A stretch of DNA of 52,911 bases from Gammaproteobacteria bacterium. Its GTDB lineage: Bacteria; Pseudomonadota; Gammaproteobacteria; JADZEE01. Below, piece after piece: positions 9,646 to 19,565 of the stretch (its first letter is position 1; the number at the start of each line of letters is the position of its first letter). Below the pieces are notes generated by a model. It did not search any database. It was not told where the DNA came from and saw only the letters and a program-made list of their open reading frames with translations. Position numbers and translations under genes: made by a program. The stretch lies in contig JADZEE010000123.1 in the NCBI GenBank assembly GCA_020850735.1, positions 1 through 52,911 of the forward strand, read 5' to 3'.

Positions 9646-10614
9646 ATGGCCACACCGCCGCAGACACCGCCAGCGCGTCGCAAGCAGCCGGGCGTGAAGC
9701 TGCGCGGGGCCGCGAAGCTGCGCAGCATACCGGTGCATCTCGAGGCGGGTGCGGCGCGCCAGACCAAGCCCCCGTGGATACGCGTGCGGCTGCCGGCGGG
9801 CGATGCGATCGAGCGGGTCAAAGCCATGCTGCGGCGCAACCGCCTGCACACGGTCTGCGAAGAGGCGTCGTGCCCGAACCTGCCCGAATGCTTCGGCAAG
9901 GGCACCGCCACGTTCATGATCATGGGCGACATCTGTACCCGGCGATGCGCTTTCTGCGACGTCGCCCATGGCCGCCCGCTGGCGCTCGATGCGGACGAAC
10001 CTGCGCGTCTCGCCGGCGCCGTGAACACGCTCGGGCTGCGTTACGTGGTGGTGACGTCGGTGGATCGCGATGATCTGCGCGATGGTGGCGCGGCACATTT
10101 CGCCGCCTGCATCCGTGCCGTGCGCGAACGCGCTCCGGCGACCCGTATCGAGGTGCTGGTGCCCGATTTCCGCGGCCGCATGGATGTGGCCCTGGAGGCG
10201 CTGGCCGCGGCGCCGCCGGACGTGTTCAACCACAATCTCGAAACCGTTCCGCGGCTGTACCCGGGCGTGCGTCCGGGAGCGGACTACCGCTGGTCTCTGG
10301 CGCTGCTGGCACGGTTCAAGGAGCGCCAGCCGGCCGTGCCGACCAAATCCGGCCTGATGCTCGGGCTGGGCGAGCGGCTGGACGAGGTCGAGGCGGTGAT
10401 GCACGACCTGCGTGCCCACGGCTGCGACATGCTCACCCTGGGACAGTACCTGCAGCCGAGCCGCGACCATCATCCGGTGCTGCGTTTCGTCACCCCGGCG
10501 GAGTTCGAACGACTCGCGCGCGTCGGTGCCGCGCTCGGTTTCGCGCACGTGGCGAGCGGGCCGATGGTACGGTCCTCCTACCACGCCGACGAACAGGCTG
10601 CCGCCGTGACCTGA
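9646..10614 (+). CDS. lipA: Lipoyl synthase
   Basis: 322 residues. It has the two LipA cysteine sets: auxiliary cluster C71, C76, C82 in [12 protein letters not shown], and radical SAM cluster C97, C101, C104 in [10 protein letters not shown], plus the C-terminal RSSYHADE that contributes the serine ligand. It inserts two sulfurs into protein-bound octanoyl groups, giving lipoyl groups such as the one on the E3 protein encoded upstream. No lipB is adjacent, which is unusual since lipB often precedes lipA. The ATG at 9646 lies 122 bases after pntB. A long GC-rich hairpin follows the stop. Confidence 0.96.
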   Translation: MATPPQTPPARRKQPGVKLRGAAKLRSIPVHLEAGAARQTKPPWIRVRLPAGDAIERVKAMLRRNRLHTVCEEASCPNLPECFGKGTATFMIMGDICTRRCAFCDVAHGRPLALDADEPARLAGAVNTLGLRYVVVTSVDRDDLRDGGAAHFAACIRAVRERAPATRIEVLVPDFRGRMDVALEALAAAPPDVFNHNLETVPRLYPGVRPGADYRWSLALLARFKERQPAVPTKSGLMLGLGERLDEVEAVMHDLRAHGCDMLTLGQYLQPSRDHHPVLRFVTPAEFERLARVGAALGFAHVASGPMVRSSYHADEQAAAVT

Positions 10615-10616
10615 GC

Positions 10617-10648
10617 GCGCGCGGCGGCACTGCGTACCGGCCGCGCGC
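10617..10648 (+). terminator. GC-rich hairpin after lipA
   Basis: Perfect 9-bp arms GCGCGCGGC/GCCGCGCGC with a 14-base loop, starting right after the lipA stop. No T-run. It abuts the -35 box of the phaC promoter, separating the two transcription units. Confidence 0.5.
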
Positions 10649-10678
10649 TTGACAGTCCGACCGCCGGCCGACTATCTT
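10649..10678 (+). promoter_or_regulatory. Candidate sigma70 promoter of the PHA operon
   Basis: Consensus -35 TTGACA (10649-10654), 18-base spacer, -10 TATCTT (10673-10678). Transcription would start near 10685, giving a leader of about 50 bases before the phaC ATG. Confidence 0.6.
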
Positions 10679-10736
10679 TCCCTGGTTTGCTGCGCCGCAG
10701 CAAGTGATGCCTGCAGCCGCCGGCGAGGACCGCCCG

Positions 10737-12542
10737 ATGACCGACGCGAGCAACGATCCCATCACCCCCGAACACCGTACCGCCGAGGTGTCGCGGATGC
10801 TCGCCGAGATCGGCGCGCGCAGCCAGCGTCTCGTCGACCAGTTCGTGCAGCGCCAATGCGAGACGCACCCTGACTGGTATGCCGATCCGCTGGGTGTGAG
10901 CAAGTCGTTCATGGAGCTCTGCTCGCGCATGCTCGCGCAGCCCGAGGTCGTGCTCAACGCCCAACTCGACGCCTGGCAGAGCTATATGGCGCTTTGGCAC
11001 CACACCACGCGGCGCATGCTCGGCATGGACTCCGAGGCGCCGCTGGAGACCCCGGCCGGTGACCGGCGTTTCCGTCACGACCAGTGGGAGGACAACCCGG
11101 TTTTCGACTACGTGAAGCAGTCCTACCTGCTGGCCGCCCGGACCATCCAGGGTGCCGTCAACGAGGTGCAGGGTCTGGACGAGAAGTCGAAGCAGAAAAT
11201 CGACTTCTACACCCGGCAGTTCGTCGACGCGCTCGCGCCGACCAACTTTGCCATGACCAATCCCGAGGTGATTGCCGAGACGGTGCGTAGCGGCGGGCAG
11301 AACCTGCTCAACGGGCTGCGCCACATACTCGAGGATCTCGAGGCGGGCGAGGGCAGGCTGCAAATCCGCATGACCGACACCGAGGCCTTCGATCTCGGCC
11401 GCAACGTCGCCCTGTCGCCGGGCAAGGTCGTGTACCAGAACGAGTTAATGCAGCTCATCCAGTACGCCCCGAGCACGGCCGAAGTCTACCGCCGGCCGCT
11501 GCTCATCATGCCGCCGTGGATCAACAAGTTCTACATCCTCGATCTGCAGCCCCGGAACTCCTTCATCAAGTGGGCGGTCGACCAGGGCCACACCGTGTTC
11601 GTCATCTCCTGGGTGAACCCCGACGCCCGGCATCGCGACAAGGACTTCGAGGATTACATGCTCGAAGGCCCGATCGCCGCGCTCGACGCCATCGGGCAGG
11701 CGACCGGCGAGCGCGAGGTCAACGTCATCGGCTACTGCATCGGCGGTACGCTGCTGGCCGGCACCCTGGCGTGGATGCAGGCCCGGGGTGACGACCGCGT
11801 CGTCTCGGCGACGTTCTTCACAGCCTTGATCGATTTCGCCGATCCGGGGGAACTCGGCGTGTTCATCGACGAGGAGCAGTTGCGTGCCCTCGAGCAGGAG
11901 ATGAGCGAGCGCGGCTACCTCGAGGGCAAGCAGATGGCGACGACGTTCAACATGCTGCGCGCCAACGATCTCATCTGGTCGTTCGTCGTCAACAACTACC
12001 TGCTCGGCAAGGACCCGTTCCCGTTCGACCTGCTGTACTGGAACTCCGATACCACGCGCATGCCGGCGAAGATGCACAGCTTCTACCTGCGACGGATGTA
12101 CCTGGAAAACGTTTACAAGGATCCGGGCGGCGTGACGCTCGCCGGCGTGCCGATCGACGTGCGCACGGTGAAAGTTCCTGTGTATTTCCTGTCCACGCGC
12201 GAGGACCACATCGCGCCGTGGAAATCGACCTACGCCGGGGCACGGCTGCTCGGTGGCCCGGTGCGATTTACCGTGGGCGGCAGCGGGCACATAGCCGGCG
12301 TCGTCAACCCGCCGGCCGCGAACAAGTACGGTTACTGGACCCGGGACGGCGTCGCCGAGCAGGACCCGCAGGACTGGCTCGCCGGCGCCGAGGAGCACCA
12401 GGGCTCGTGGTGGAGCGACTGGGAGCGCTGGATCGCGACGTACGGCGGCGGCAGAGTCGCGGCCCGCGAGCCGGGTGCCGGCGCCCTACCGGCGATCGAG
12501 GACGCGCCGGGCTCATACGTGCGCGCGAAATCGACGGATTGA
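10737..12542 (+). CDS. phaC: Class I poly(3-hydroxyalkanoate) synthase
   Basis: 601 residues from the ATG at 10737, which follows GAGGA; upstream ORF extension is non-coding leader. It polymerises (R)-3-hydroxyacyl-CoA on the granule surface. The lipase-like box GYCIGG carries the nucleophile Cys334; Asp490 (STREDH) and His518 (GGSGHIAGVVNPP) complete the triad. The N-terminal region has the usual variable helical part, then YQNELMQLIQY and PPWINKFYILDL. Length and motifs fit class I (one-subunit, short-chain) enzymes such as the Cupriavidus one. The thiolase gene follows after 28 bases. No acetoacetyl-CoA reductase (phaB) or phasin gene is present in the window. Confidence 0.95.
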   Translation: MTDASNDPITPEHRTAEVSRMLAEIGARSQRLVDQFVQRQCETHPDWYADPLGVSKSFMELCSRMLAQPEVVLNAQLDAWQSYMALWHHTTRRMLGMDSEAPLETPAGDRRFRHDQWEDNPVFDYVKQSYLLAARTIQGAVNEVQGLDEKSKQKIDFYTRQFVDALAPTNFAMTNPEVIAETVRSGGQNLLNGLRHILEDLEAGEGRLQIRMTDTEAFDLGRNVALSPGKVVYQNELMQLIQYAPSTAEVYRRPLLIMPPWINKFYILDLQPRNSFIKWAVDQGHTVFVISWVNPDARHRDKDFEDYMLEGPIAALDAIGQATGEREVNVIGYCIGGTLLAGTLAWMQARGDDRVVSATFFTALIDFADPGELGVFIDEEQLRALEQEMSERGYLEGKQMATTFNMLRANDLIWSFVVNNYLLGKDPFPFDLLYWNSDTTRMPAKMHSFYLRRMYLENVYKDPGGVTLAGVPIDVRTVKVPVYFLSTREDHIAPWKSTYAGARLLGGPVRFTVGGSGHIAGVVNPPAANKYGYWTRDGVAEQDPQDWLAGAEEHQGSWWSDWERWIATYGGGRVAAREPGAGALPAIEDAPGSYVRAKSTD

Positions 12543-12570
12543 CCAGCTCCGCATTGGGGAGGACACGAGC

Positions 12571-13758
12571 ATGAACGCTGCACGGGAAGTGGTCGTATTG
12601 AGCGCGGTGCGTACCGCGGTGGGTGATTTCGGCGGTGCGCTCAAGGACGTGCCCATCACCGATCTCGCCACGACGGTGGTGCGCGAGGCGATGACACGTT
12701 CCGGTATGGACGGGACGCAGGTAGGCCAGTGCGTGTTCGGTTCGGTCATCGGCGCGGACGGTCCGTCGATGTACCTGGCGCGGGTCGCCGCGCTCGGCGC
12801 CGGACTGCCCGTGGAGACGCCGGCGATGCAGGTCAGCCGCCGCTGCGGCAGCGGCCTGCAGGCGATCGTCTCGGCCGCACAGGCCATCGCGCTGGGCGAC
12901 ATCGACGCTGCGGTGGCCGGCGGTGCCGAGACCATGAGCCGGGCGCCGTATATTCTGCCCACACTGCGCTGGGGCCAGCGCATGAACGACGGCGCGGTGA
13001 TCGACGCCATGGTGTCGGCGCTGCACGATCCGATCCACGGTTGCCACATGGGGGTGACCGCCGAGAACCTCGCCGAGAAGTACCAGATCGGCCGCGACGA
13101 GCAGGACGAGCTGGCGGTGCAAAGCCACCAGCGTGCCGCCCGCGCGGCGAGCGAAGGCCGCTTCCGGGAGCAGCTCGTGCCGGTCGAGATCAAGACCCGC
13201 ACGGGTACGATCGTGTTCGACGTCGACGAGCACGTGCGCCCGGATGCGACCGTGAGCGACCTCGGCAGGCTCAAACCGGTATTCAAGAAAGACGGCACCG
13301 TGACCGCCGGCAACGCTTCCGGTATCAACGACGCCGCCGCCGCGGTGACGCTCATGGAGCGCGGGAGCGCCGAGCGCCTCGGCCTGGCGCCGCTCGCCCG
13401 TCTGGTGGGCTACGCGCACGCCGGCGTCGATCCGCTGTACATGGGCATCGGGCCGGTACCGGCCGTGCGCAAGCTGTTCGAGCGTACGGGCCTGGGCGTC
13501 GGCGACATGGATGTCATCGAGCTGAACGAAGCCTTTGCCGCCCAGGCGCTCGCCTGCATCCGCGAGCTCGGCCTGCCGATGGAACGGACGAATCCGAACG
13601 GCAGCGGCATCTCGATCGGTCACCCGGTGGGAGCCACCGGCTGCATCGTGTCCGTCAAGGCCATTCACGAGCTGCATCGCATCGGCGGGCGCTACGCGCT
13701 GGTGACGATGTGCATCGGTGCCGGTGAAGGCATCGCCGCGATCTACGAGCGGCTCTGA
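12571..13758 (+). CDS. phaA: Acetyl-CoA acetyltransferase (biosynthetic thiolase)
   Basis: 395 residues. It condenses two acetyl-CoA to acetoacetyl-CoA, or the reverse. Active-site residues are in place: Cys92 in [10 protein letters not shown] (acyl acceptor), His351 in GHPVGATG, and Cys381 in CIGAGEG. The motif before the nucleophile reads SRRCGSG rather than the common NRLCGSG. The ATG at 12571 is preceded by GGGGAGGA. It lies between phaC and a methyltransferase-like gene, 28 and 19 bases away. The position after phaC supports a PHA role; it could also process acetoacetyl-CoA made by the synthetase encoded at 17351. Confidence 0.92.
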   Translation: MNAAREVVVLSAVRTAVGDFGGALKDVPITDLATTVVREAMTRSGMDGTQVGQCVFGSVIGADGPSMYLARVAALGAGLPVETPAMQVSRRCGSGLQAIVSAAQAIALGDIDAAVAGGAETMSRAPYILPTLRWGQRMNDGAVIDAMVSALHDPIHGCHMGVTAENLAEKYQIGRDEQDELAVQSHQRAARAASEGRFREQLVPVEIKTRTGTIVFDVDEHVRPDATVSDLGRLKPVFKKDGTVTAGNASGINDAAAAVTLMERGSAERLGLAPLARLVGYAHAGVDPLYMGIGPVPAVRKLFERTGLGVGDMDVIELNEAFAAQALACIRELGLPMERTNPNGSGISIGHPVGATGCIVSVKAIHELHRIGGRYALVTMCIGAGEGIAAIYERL

Positions 13759-13777
13759 ACGACGAGGAGAACCTTCG

Positions 13778-14611
13778 ATGTCCACGCTAAACGCGGTAGT
13801 CATGGCGGTCGCTCTGATTGCGCTCACGGGCGCCGTGCCCGTGTGCGCCGGGGACGCCGGGATCGAGGCACGCATCGCCGAGGCAGCGACCGGCGAACAT
13901 CGCGAGCCCGGGCACGCCGCGCGCAACAGCCAGCGCCACCCGGTCGAAACTCTGGCCTGGTTCGGTCTGCGTGAGGATATGACGGTGGTGGAGATATGGC
14001 CCGGCGGCGAGGGTTGGTACACCGAGATCCTCGCGCCGGTGCTGCGCGAGCACGGCAAGCTGTTCGCCGCCAACTACGCGGCCGTGCCGGGCGGGCCCGA
14101 GTACTACGAACGCAATGCCGGCAAGTTCGCGGCCAAGCTCGCCGCGCGGCCCGACATCTACGATCGGGTGGTCGTCACCGCGCTGATGCCGCCGCATGCG
14201 AACACGGCCGCGCCGCCGGGCGGCGCCGACATGGTGCTGACCTTCCGCAACCTGCACAACTGGATCCGCAGTGACGTCGCCGCGAAGATGTTCGCGGCCA
14301 TGTACGCCGCGCTCAAGCCCGGTGGCGTGCTTGGCCTGGTGGCCCATCGGGCCGCGGCCGGCTCGCAAGCGGCCGATCCCGGCGCGGAGCAAGGCTACGT
14401 CACCGAGGACAGGGCGATTGCGCTCGCTGGCGCGGCTGGCTTCGAGCTGGTCGCGCGCAGCGAGATCAACGCCAATCCCGCGGACAGCCGCGCGCATCCC
14501 GACGGCGTGTGGAGCCTGGCGCCGACGTTCCGATCCGGCGACGAGGCACGCTATGCGCCCATCGGTGAAAGCGATCGCATGACGCTGAAGTTCGTCAAGC
14601 CGGGGGGCTGA
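13778..14611 (+). CDS. Exported class I SAM-dependent methyltransferase-like protein (COG4798 type)
   Basis: 277 residues with a clear signal peptide (hydrophobic run VVMAVALIALTGAVPVCAG, cleavage near residue 24). The remainder has a degenerate methyltransferase fold: TVVEIWPGGEGWYTEILAPVLREHG resembles motif I, followed by DMVLTFRNLHNW and an ALKPGGVLGLVAHR motif. Members of this group are annotated as predicted methyltransferases yet are directed to the periplasm, where SAM is scarce, so a non-methylating role is possible. It is third in the phaC-phaA operon, 19 bases after the thiolase, and ends with a 17-base convergent overlap with the GntR gene. Confidence 0.8.
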   Translation: MSTLNAVVMAVALIALTGAVPVCAGDAGIEARIAEAATGEHREPGHAARNSQRHPVETLAWFGLREDMTVVEIWPGGEGWYTEILAPVLREHGKLFAANYAAVPGGPEYYERNAGKFAAKLAARPDIYDRVVVTALMPPHANTAAPPGGADMVLTFRNLHNWIRSDVAAKMFAAMYAALKPGGVLGLVAHRAAAGSQAADPGAEQGYVTEDRAIALAGAAGFELVARSEINANPADSRAHPDGVWSLAPTFRSGDEARYAPIGESDRMTLKFVKPGG

Positions 14612-15350
14612 GACCGGCTGCGCGCGCCATCCGCAACGCGTGATCGAGCAGTGTCACGGGTTGCCCCGGCGCAAAGCGATCGACCAGCGCGCGCGCGGTG
14701 AGATACAGGTGCTCGCCGACCAGCGTGACCACCCGCCCGGTGTCCCGGCGGCTGCAGGCGGCGGCGATGGCGTGGTGCTCGCGCTGCAGGCGCGCGGGCC
14801 AGCGGGCCGGACCGGCGGCGCTCAGGTACATGGCGACGAAAAAGTCGCTGCGATCGATATTGGCGGCGAGCGTTCGCGCCAGCGGTGCGCTCACGCCGGC
14901 GAACAGCGCCATGTGAAAGCGGCGGTGTCGGTCCAGCCAGTCGTCCATGACCGTGGCCGCCGACGGTTCGGCGAGACCGGCGGCGAGCGCCGACAGCTCC
15001 GCACACACGGCCGGCGCGAGTCCGGGCACGCTGTCCTGCAGGACCAGCGATTCGACCGCAATTCGCGTCGCGTACAGCGCCACCAGGTCCGCCACCGCAA
15101 AGCCCGTCACCTGCGCCCGGCAGTTGGCTTCCATTTGCACGAAACCGAGCTGTTGCAGGATCCGCAGTGCTTCGCGAACCGGCGTGCGGCTGACACCGAG
15201 CACGCGCGCCAGCTCGACCTGGCTCAGCTTGGTTTCCGGCGCCAGGCGGCCGGTGACGATGAGCAGGCGCAGGTGGTTGGCGATCTCCTCCACCGCGTGC
15301 CGGGCGTTGCGGATGCGCAGGGGGCGCAGTTCGCCGATGCTTGAGTTCAT
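14595..15350 (-). CDS. GntR-family regulator, FCD (FadR) subfamily
   Basis: 251 residues. The N-terminal winged helix contains LSQVELARVLGVSRTPVREALRILQQLGFV with a short lead, and the C-terminal all-helical FCD domain has the His-containing helices (DRHRRFHMALF, LQREHHAIAAA) that usually bind a metal and an organic acid. It is transcribed towards the exported methyltransferase gene and overlaps its 3' end by 17 bases. The likely target is the AEC transporter gene just upstream on the same strand or its own promoter. It is one of two FCD GntR proteins in the window, so it is also a candidate for binding the TGTATACA sites, although none lies next to this gene. Confidence 0.88.
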   Translation of the reverse strand: MNSSIGELRPLRIRNARHAVEEIANHLRLLIVTGRLAPETKLSQVELARVLGVSRTPVREALRILQQLGFVQMEANCRAQVTGFAVADLVALYATRIAVESLVLQDSVPGLAPAVCAELSALAAGLAEPSAATVMDDWLDRHRRFHMALFAGVSAPLARTLAANIDRSDFFVAMYLSAAGPARWPARLQREHHAIAAACSRRDTGRVVTLVGEHLYLTARALVDRFAPGQPVTLLDHALRMARAAGLSPPA

Positions 15351-15419
15351 GCGGATGGACCGGGCGTCGGCGGGCGTACCCGGACGTGGGCGAAGTGTAT
15401 GCAGTCGTTGCCGCGACGG

Positions 15420-16355
15420 TCAACGCGCGACGAGTACCGACAGCAGCGGCGGCACGGTGAGCACCGACGTCAGCGTGGACAGCAGTACCGTGCGGGCCGT
15501 CGTGGACTCGCTGACACCGTACTGGTGTGCGATCACGTACACGTTCACCCCGGTCGGCAGCGCGGCGATGGTTACCGCGACACCGGCCCACAGCGGGTCT
15601 ATACCGAACACCCGGGTCACCAGCACGCCGACCAGCAGCGGGTGGAGGAAATTCTTCACGGTGACGATGGCGAGCGGCTCGCGCAGATCGCCGCGCAGGT
15701 TGTAAGCGGCCAGCGAGGCACCGAGACAGAACAGCGCGCATGCCGGCGCAGCAGCGCCGACGAGCTCGATTCCGGCGCCGATGGCCGCAGGGACGGTCAT
15801 GCCGGCCGCGTTCATGCCGAGTCCGGCGGCCATGGCGAGGATGAGCGGCGTGCGCAGCAGTTCGCGCAGCGCCTTGAGCGGTGCGTGACGCGCCTGCCCG
15901 GGGTGCCCGCGCCCGAGCTCGATGACCGTCACGGCGACGGGGAACAGCAGCAGGCTGTGAAACGCCAGCATGGCGAACAGCGGCAGGGCCGCCTCGTCGC
16001 CGTAGGCCTGGAGCACGAGCGGGATGCCAATGAGCACGGTGTTCGAATACGAGGCGCTGAGGCCGGCCGTGCCCTGCTCGGCGAGCGCGCGGCCGAACGC
16101 GACTCGCACCAGCCAGGCACCGAGGCCGAACGCCGTGAACGTGCCGAGGTAATACGCGCTGAGGAAGCTCCACGGGGTGTGCCCGGACAGGGTGACGGCG
16201 GTCATCTTGCCGAACAGCAGGCACGGCAATGCGACGTAGAACACGAATCGGTGCAGGCCGCGGTTCGCCGCCGCGTCGATGAGGCGGGCGCGGATCGCGA
16301 CGAAACCGATCGCGATCACGGCGAATACCGGGAGCGTGATTTCGATGACGTTCAC
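15420..16355 (-). CDS. AEC-family (auxin efflux carrier-like) transporter
   Basis: 311 residues from a GTG at 16355 (VNVIEITLPVFAVIAIGF). About ten hydrophobic segments fill the protein in the 5+5 arrangement of the AEC/bile-acid-arsenite superfamily; SYSNTVLIGIPLVLQAYG is the conserved Asn/Pro crossover motif and ALPTGVNVYVIAHQYG its counterpart in the second half. It is an inner-membrane exporter or carrier, with malonate, malate and other organic acids among known substrates. The longer frame up to 16670 runs through the dispersed repeat and is not coding. It follows 15 codons' distance upstream of the GntR gene on the same strand, so the two are probably linked. Confidence 0.87.
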   Translation of the reverse strand: MNVIEITLPVFAVIAIGFVAIRARLIDAAANRGLHRFVFYVALPCLLFGKMTAVTLSGHTPWSFLSAYYLGTFTAFGLGAWLVRVAFGRALAEQGTAGLSASYSNTVLIGIPLVLQAYGDEAALPLFAMLAFHSLLLFPVAVTVIELGRGHPGQARHAPLKALRELLRTPLILAMAAGLGMNAAGMTVPAAIGAGIELVGAAAPACALFCLGASLAAYNLRGDLREPLAIVTVKNFLHPLLVGVLVTRVFGIDPLWAGVAVTIAALPTGVNVYVIAHQYGVSESTTARTVLLSTLTSVLTVPPLLSVLVAR

Positions 16356-16443
16356 GGGGGACGGTGAGTCGTTCGGGAGGCGGATCCGTGCGTGCCGGCG
16401 TGGCCATTGTCGCCCAGGGCAACGGCTCAGATCTCGTGTAACC

Positions 16444-16615
16444 TTCGCCCGCCGTAGCGAGACGGTTCCCAGGCATTCCCGGCCAGGCGCGGGGGTGCAC
16501 GAAATCGTGCGCGTAGCGGTCCTGCGGAAACGAGTCTGGGGGTCCCCGCAACGCGGCCAGGGGCGCGCGGTGGCCGTCGCAACAGGCGCGGCGATCGTTT
16601 CACATGGGCTCTCAG
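16444..16615 (+). repeat. Dispersed repeat, copy A (~172 bp)
   Basis: Matches 39548-39720 in the same orientation. The first 20 bases (TTCGCCCGCCGTAGCGAGAC) are identical and only about three of the first 55 differ; further blocks such as TTCCCGGCCAGGCGCGGGG and GGCCGTCGCAACAGGCGCGG also match. Between the blocks the sequence has diverged with small indels. A small hairpin GCACGA/TCGTGC sits in the middle. It occupies the divergent gap between the AEC transporter and the DJ-1-like gene. Function unknown. Confidence 0.8.
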
Positions 16616-16712
16616 TCCCTCCACATCCGCCGCCGCGTGCCCGTGTGGCACTTAAAACGCAGCGGCGCATCGGGTATCGTCACGCCCGACGCTGGCGGCG
16701 GGAGGCGGAGCA

Positions 16713-17324
16713 GTGGAGCGTTCGAGGGTGGGGATCCTGGTCTTCGACGACGTCGAAGTGCTGGATTTCTGCGGTCCGTTCGAAGTCTTTTCCGTGACCC
16801 GGCTGGACGAGTCGCGCCGGCGCGAGCAGCCTTCTCCGTATGATCTGCGTCTGGTGGCCGTGCGCGGTGGCGCGGTGACGGCCGCCGGTGGACTGCGCGT
16901 GCTGGCGGACCTGACGCTGGCCGATTGCCCGCCGCTCGATCTGCTGATCGTGCCCGGCGGCTGGGGCACCCGGCGCGAGCTGTCCAACACGGTGCTCATC
17001 GACTGGATCGCCGGGCGGGCGCGGCGCACCGCGACAGTGGCTTCGGTATGCACGGGCGCGCTGCTGCTCGCCCGCGCGGCGCTGCTCGACGGTCGCGAGT
17101 CGACCACGCATCGGGGGGCGCTGGAGCTGCTCGCCGAGCTCGCACCGCGCAGCACCGTCGTCAGCGATCGGCGCGTGATCGACACCGGCCCGGTGGTCAC
17201 CTCGGCCGGCATCGCGGCCGGCATCGACATGGCGCTCGCGCTCGTCGCGCGCGATCACGGCGAGACGATCGCGCGCAATACCGCGCGCTACATGGAATAC
17301 CCTTACTTCGGCGATCACCGCTGA
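16713..17324 (+). CDS. DJ-1/PfpI family protein
   Basis: 203 residues, GTG start after GGAGGCGGAG. It begins GILVFDDVEVLDFCGPFEVFS, the usual opening of GATase1-like DJ-1/PfpI proteins, and has the nucleophile elbow with Cys113 in ASVCTGALLLA. A helix-turn-helix, found in AraC-type relatives such as FtrA, is absent, so this is a stand-alone domain. Such proteins include isonitrile hydratases, glyoxalases and redox-active enzymes. It is 26 bases ahead of the acetoacetyl-CoA synthetase gene, so they are probably co-transcribed, but no functional link is known to me. Confidence 0.85.
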   Translation: MERSRVGILVFDDVEVLDFCGPFEVFSVTRLDESRRREQPSPYDLRLVAVRGGAVTAAGGLRVLADLTLADCPPLDLLIVPGGWGTRRELSNTVLIDWIAGRARRTATVASVCTGALLLARAALLDGRESTTHRGALELLAELAPRSTVVSDRRVIDTGPVVTSAGIAAGIDMALALVARDHGETIARNTARYMEYPYFGDHR

Positions 17325-17350
17325 GGGCATCGGCGAGGAGTCGACGACGC

Positions 17351-19300
<1,950 letters not shown>

Positions 19301-19565
19301 TCCGCACCGCGCACGTACGCCGCTGCGGCCGGTTCCGAGCGCGGCCCCGCCGGGGGGACCCGATCCGGTGTTGGCGCAGCGGTCCCGCCGCTACCAAATC
19401 CGGGCCCAAACTCTTATAGTCTTGCCCGCACCGTGGCCGCTCGCCGGCCGCTGCACGACCCGGGCGCGCCCGTGCGGGATCGCGCTCTGCCGCCCACTGC
19501 CGTTCGTGACGATGATAGAGATTCGGTGCGGCCGCATCGCGACCGTCCGCGCCGGTATATTGCCC

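Noticed and set aside
6323..9667. 1114-codon ORF on the minus strand
   Set aside because: It runs antisense across the C-terminus of E3, pntA and pntB, whose motifs are unambiguous. The translation is His/Asp/Arg-rich composition noise usual for antisense frames in GC-rich DNA.
14551..16551. 666-codon ORF on the minus strand
   Set aside because: Out-of-frame shadow of the GntR and AEC genes; its first codons only translate repeat A.
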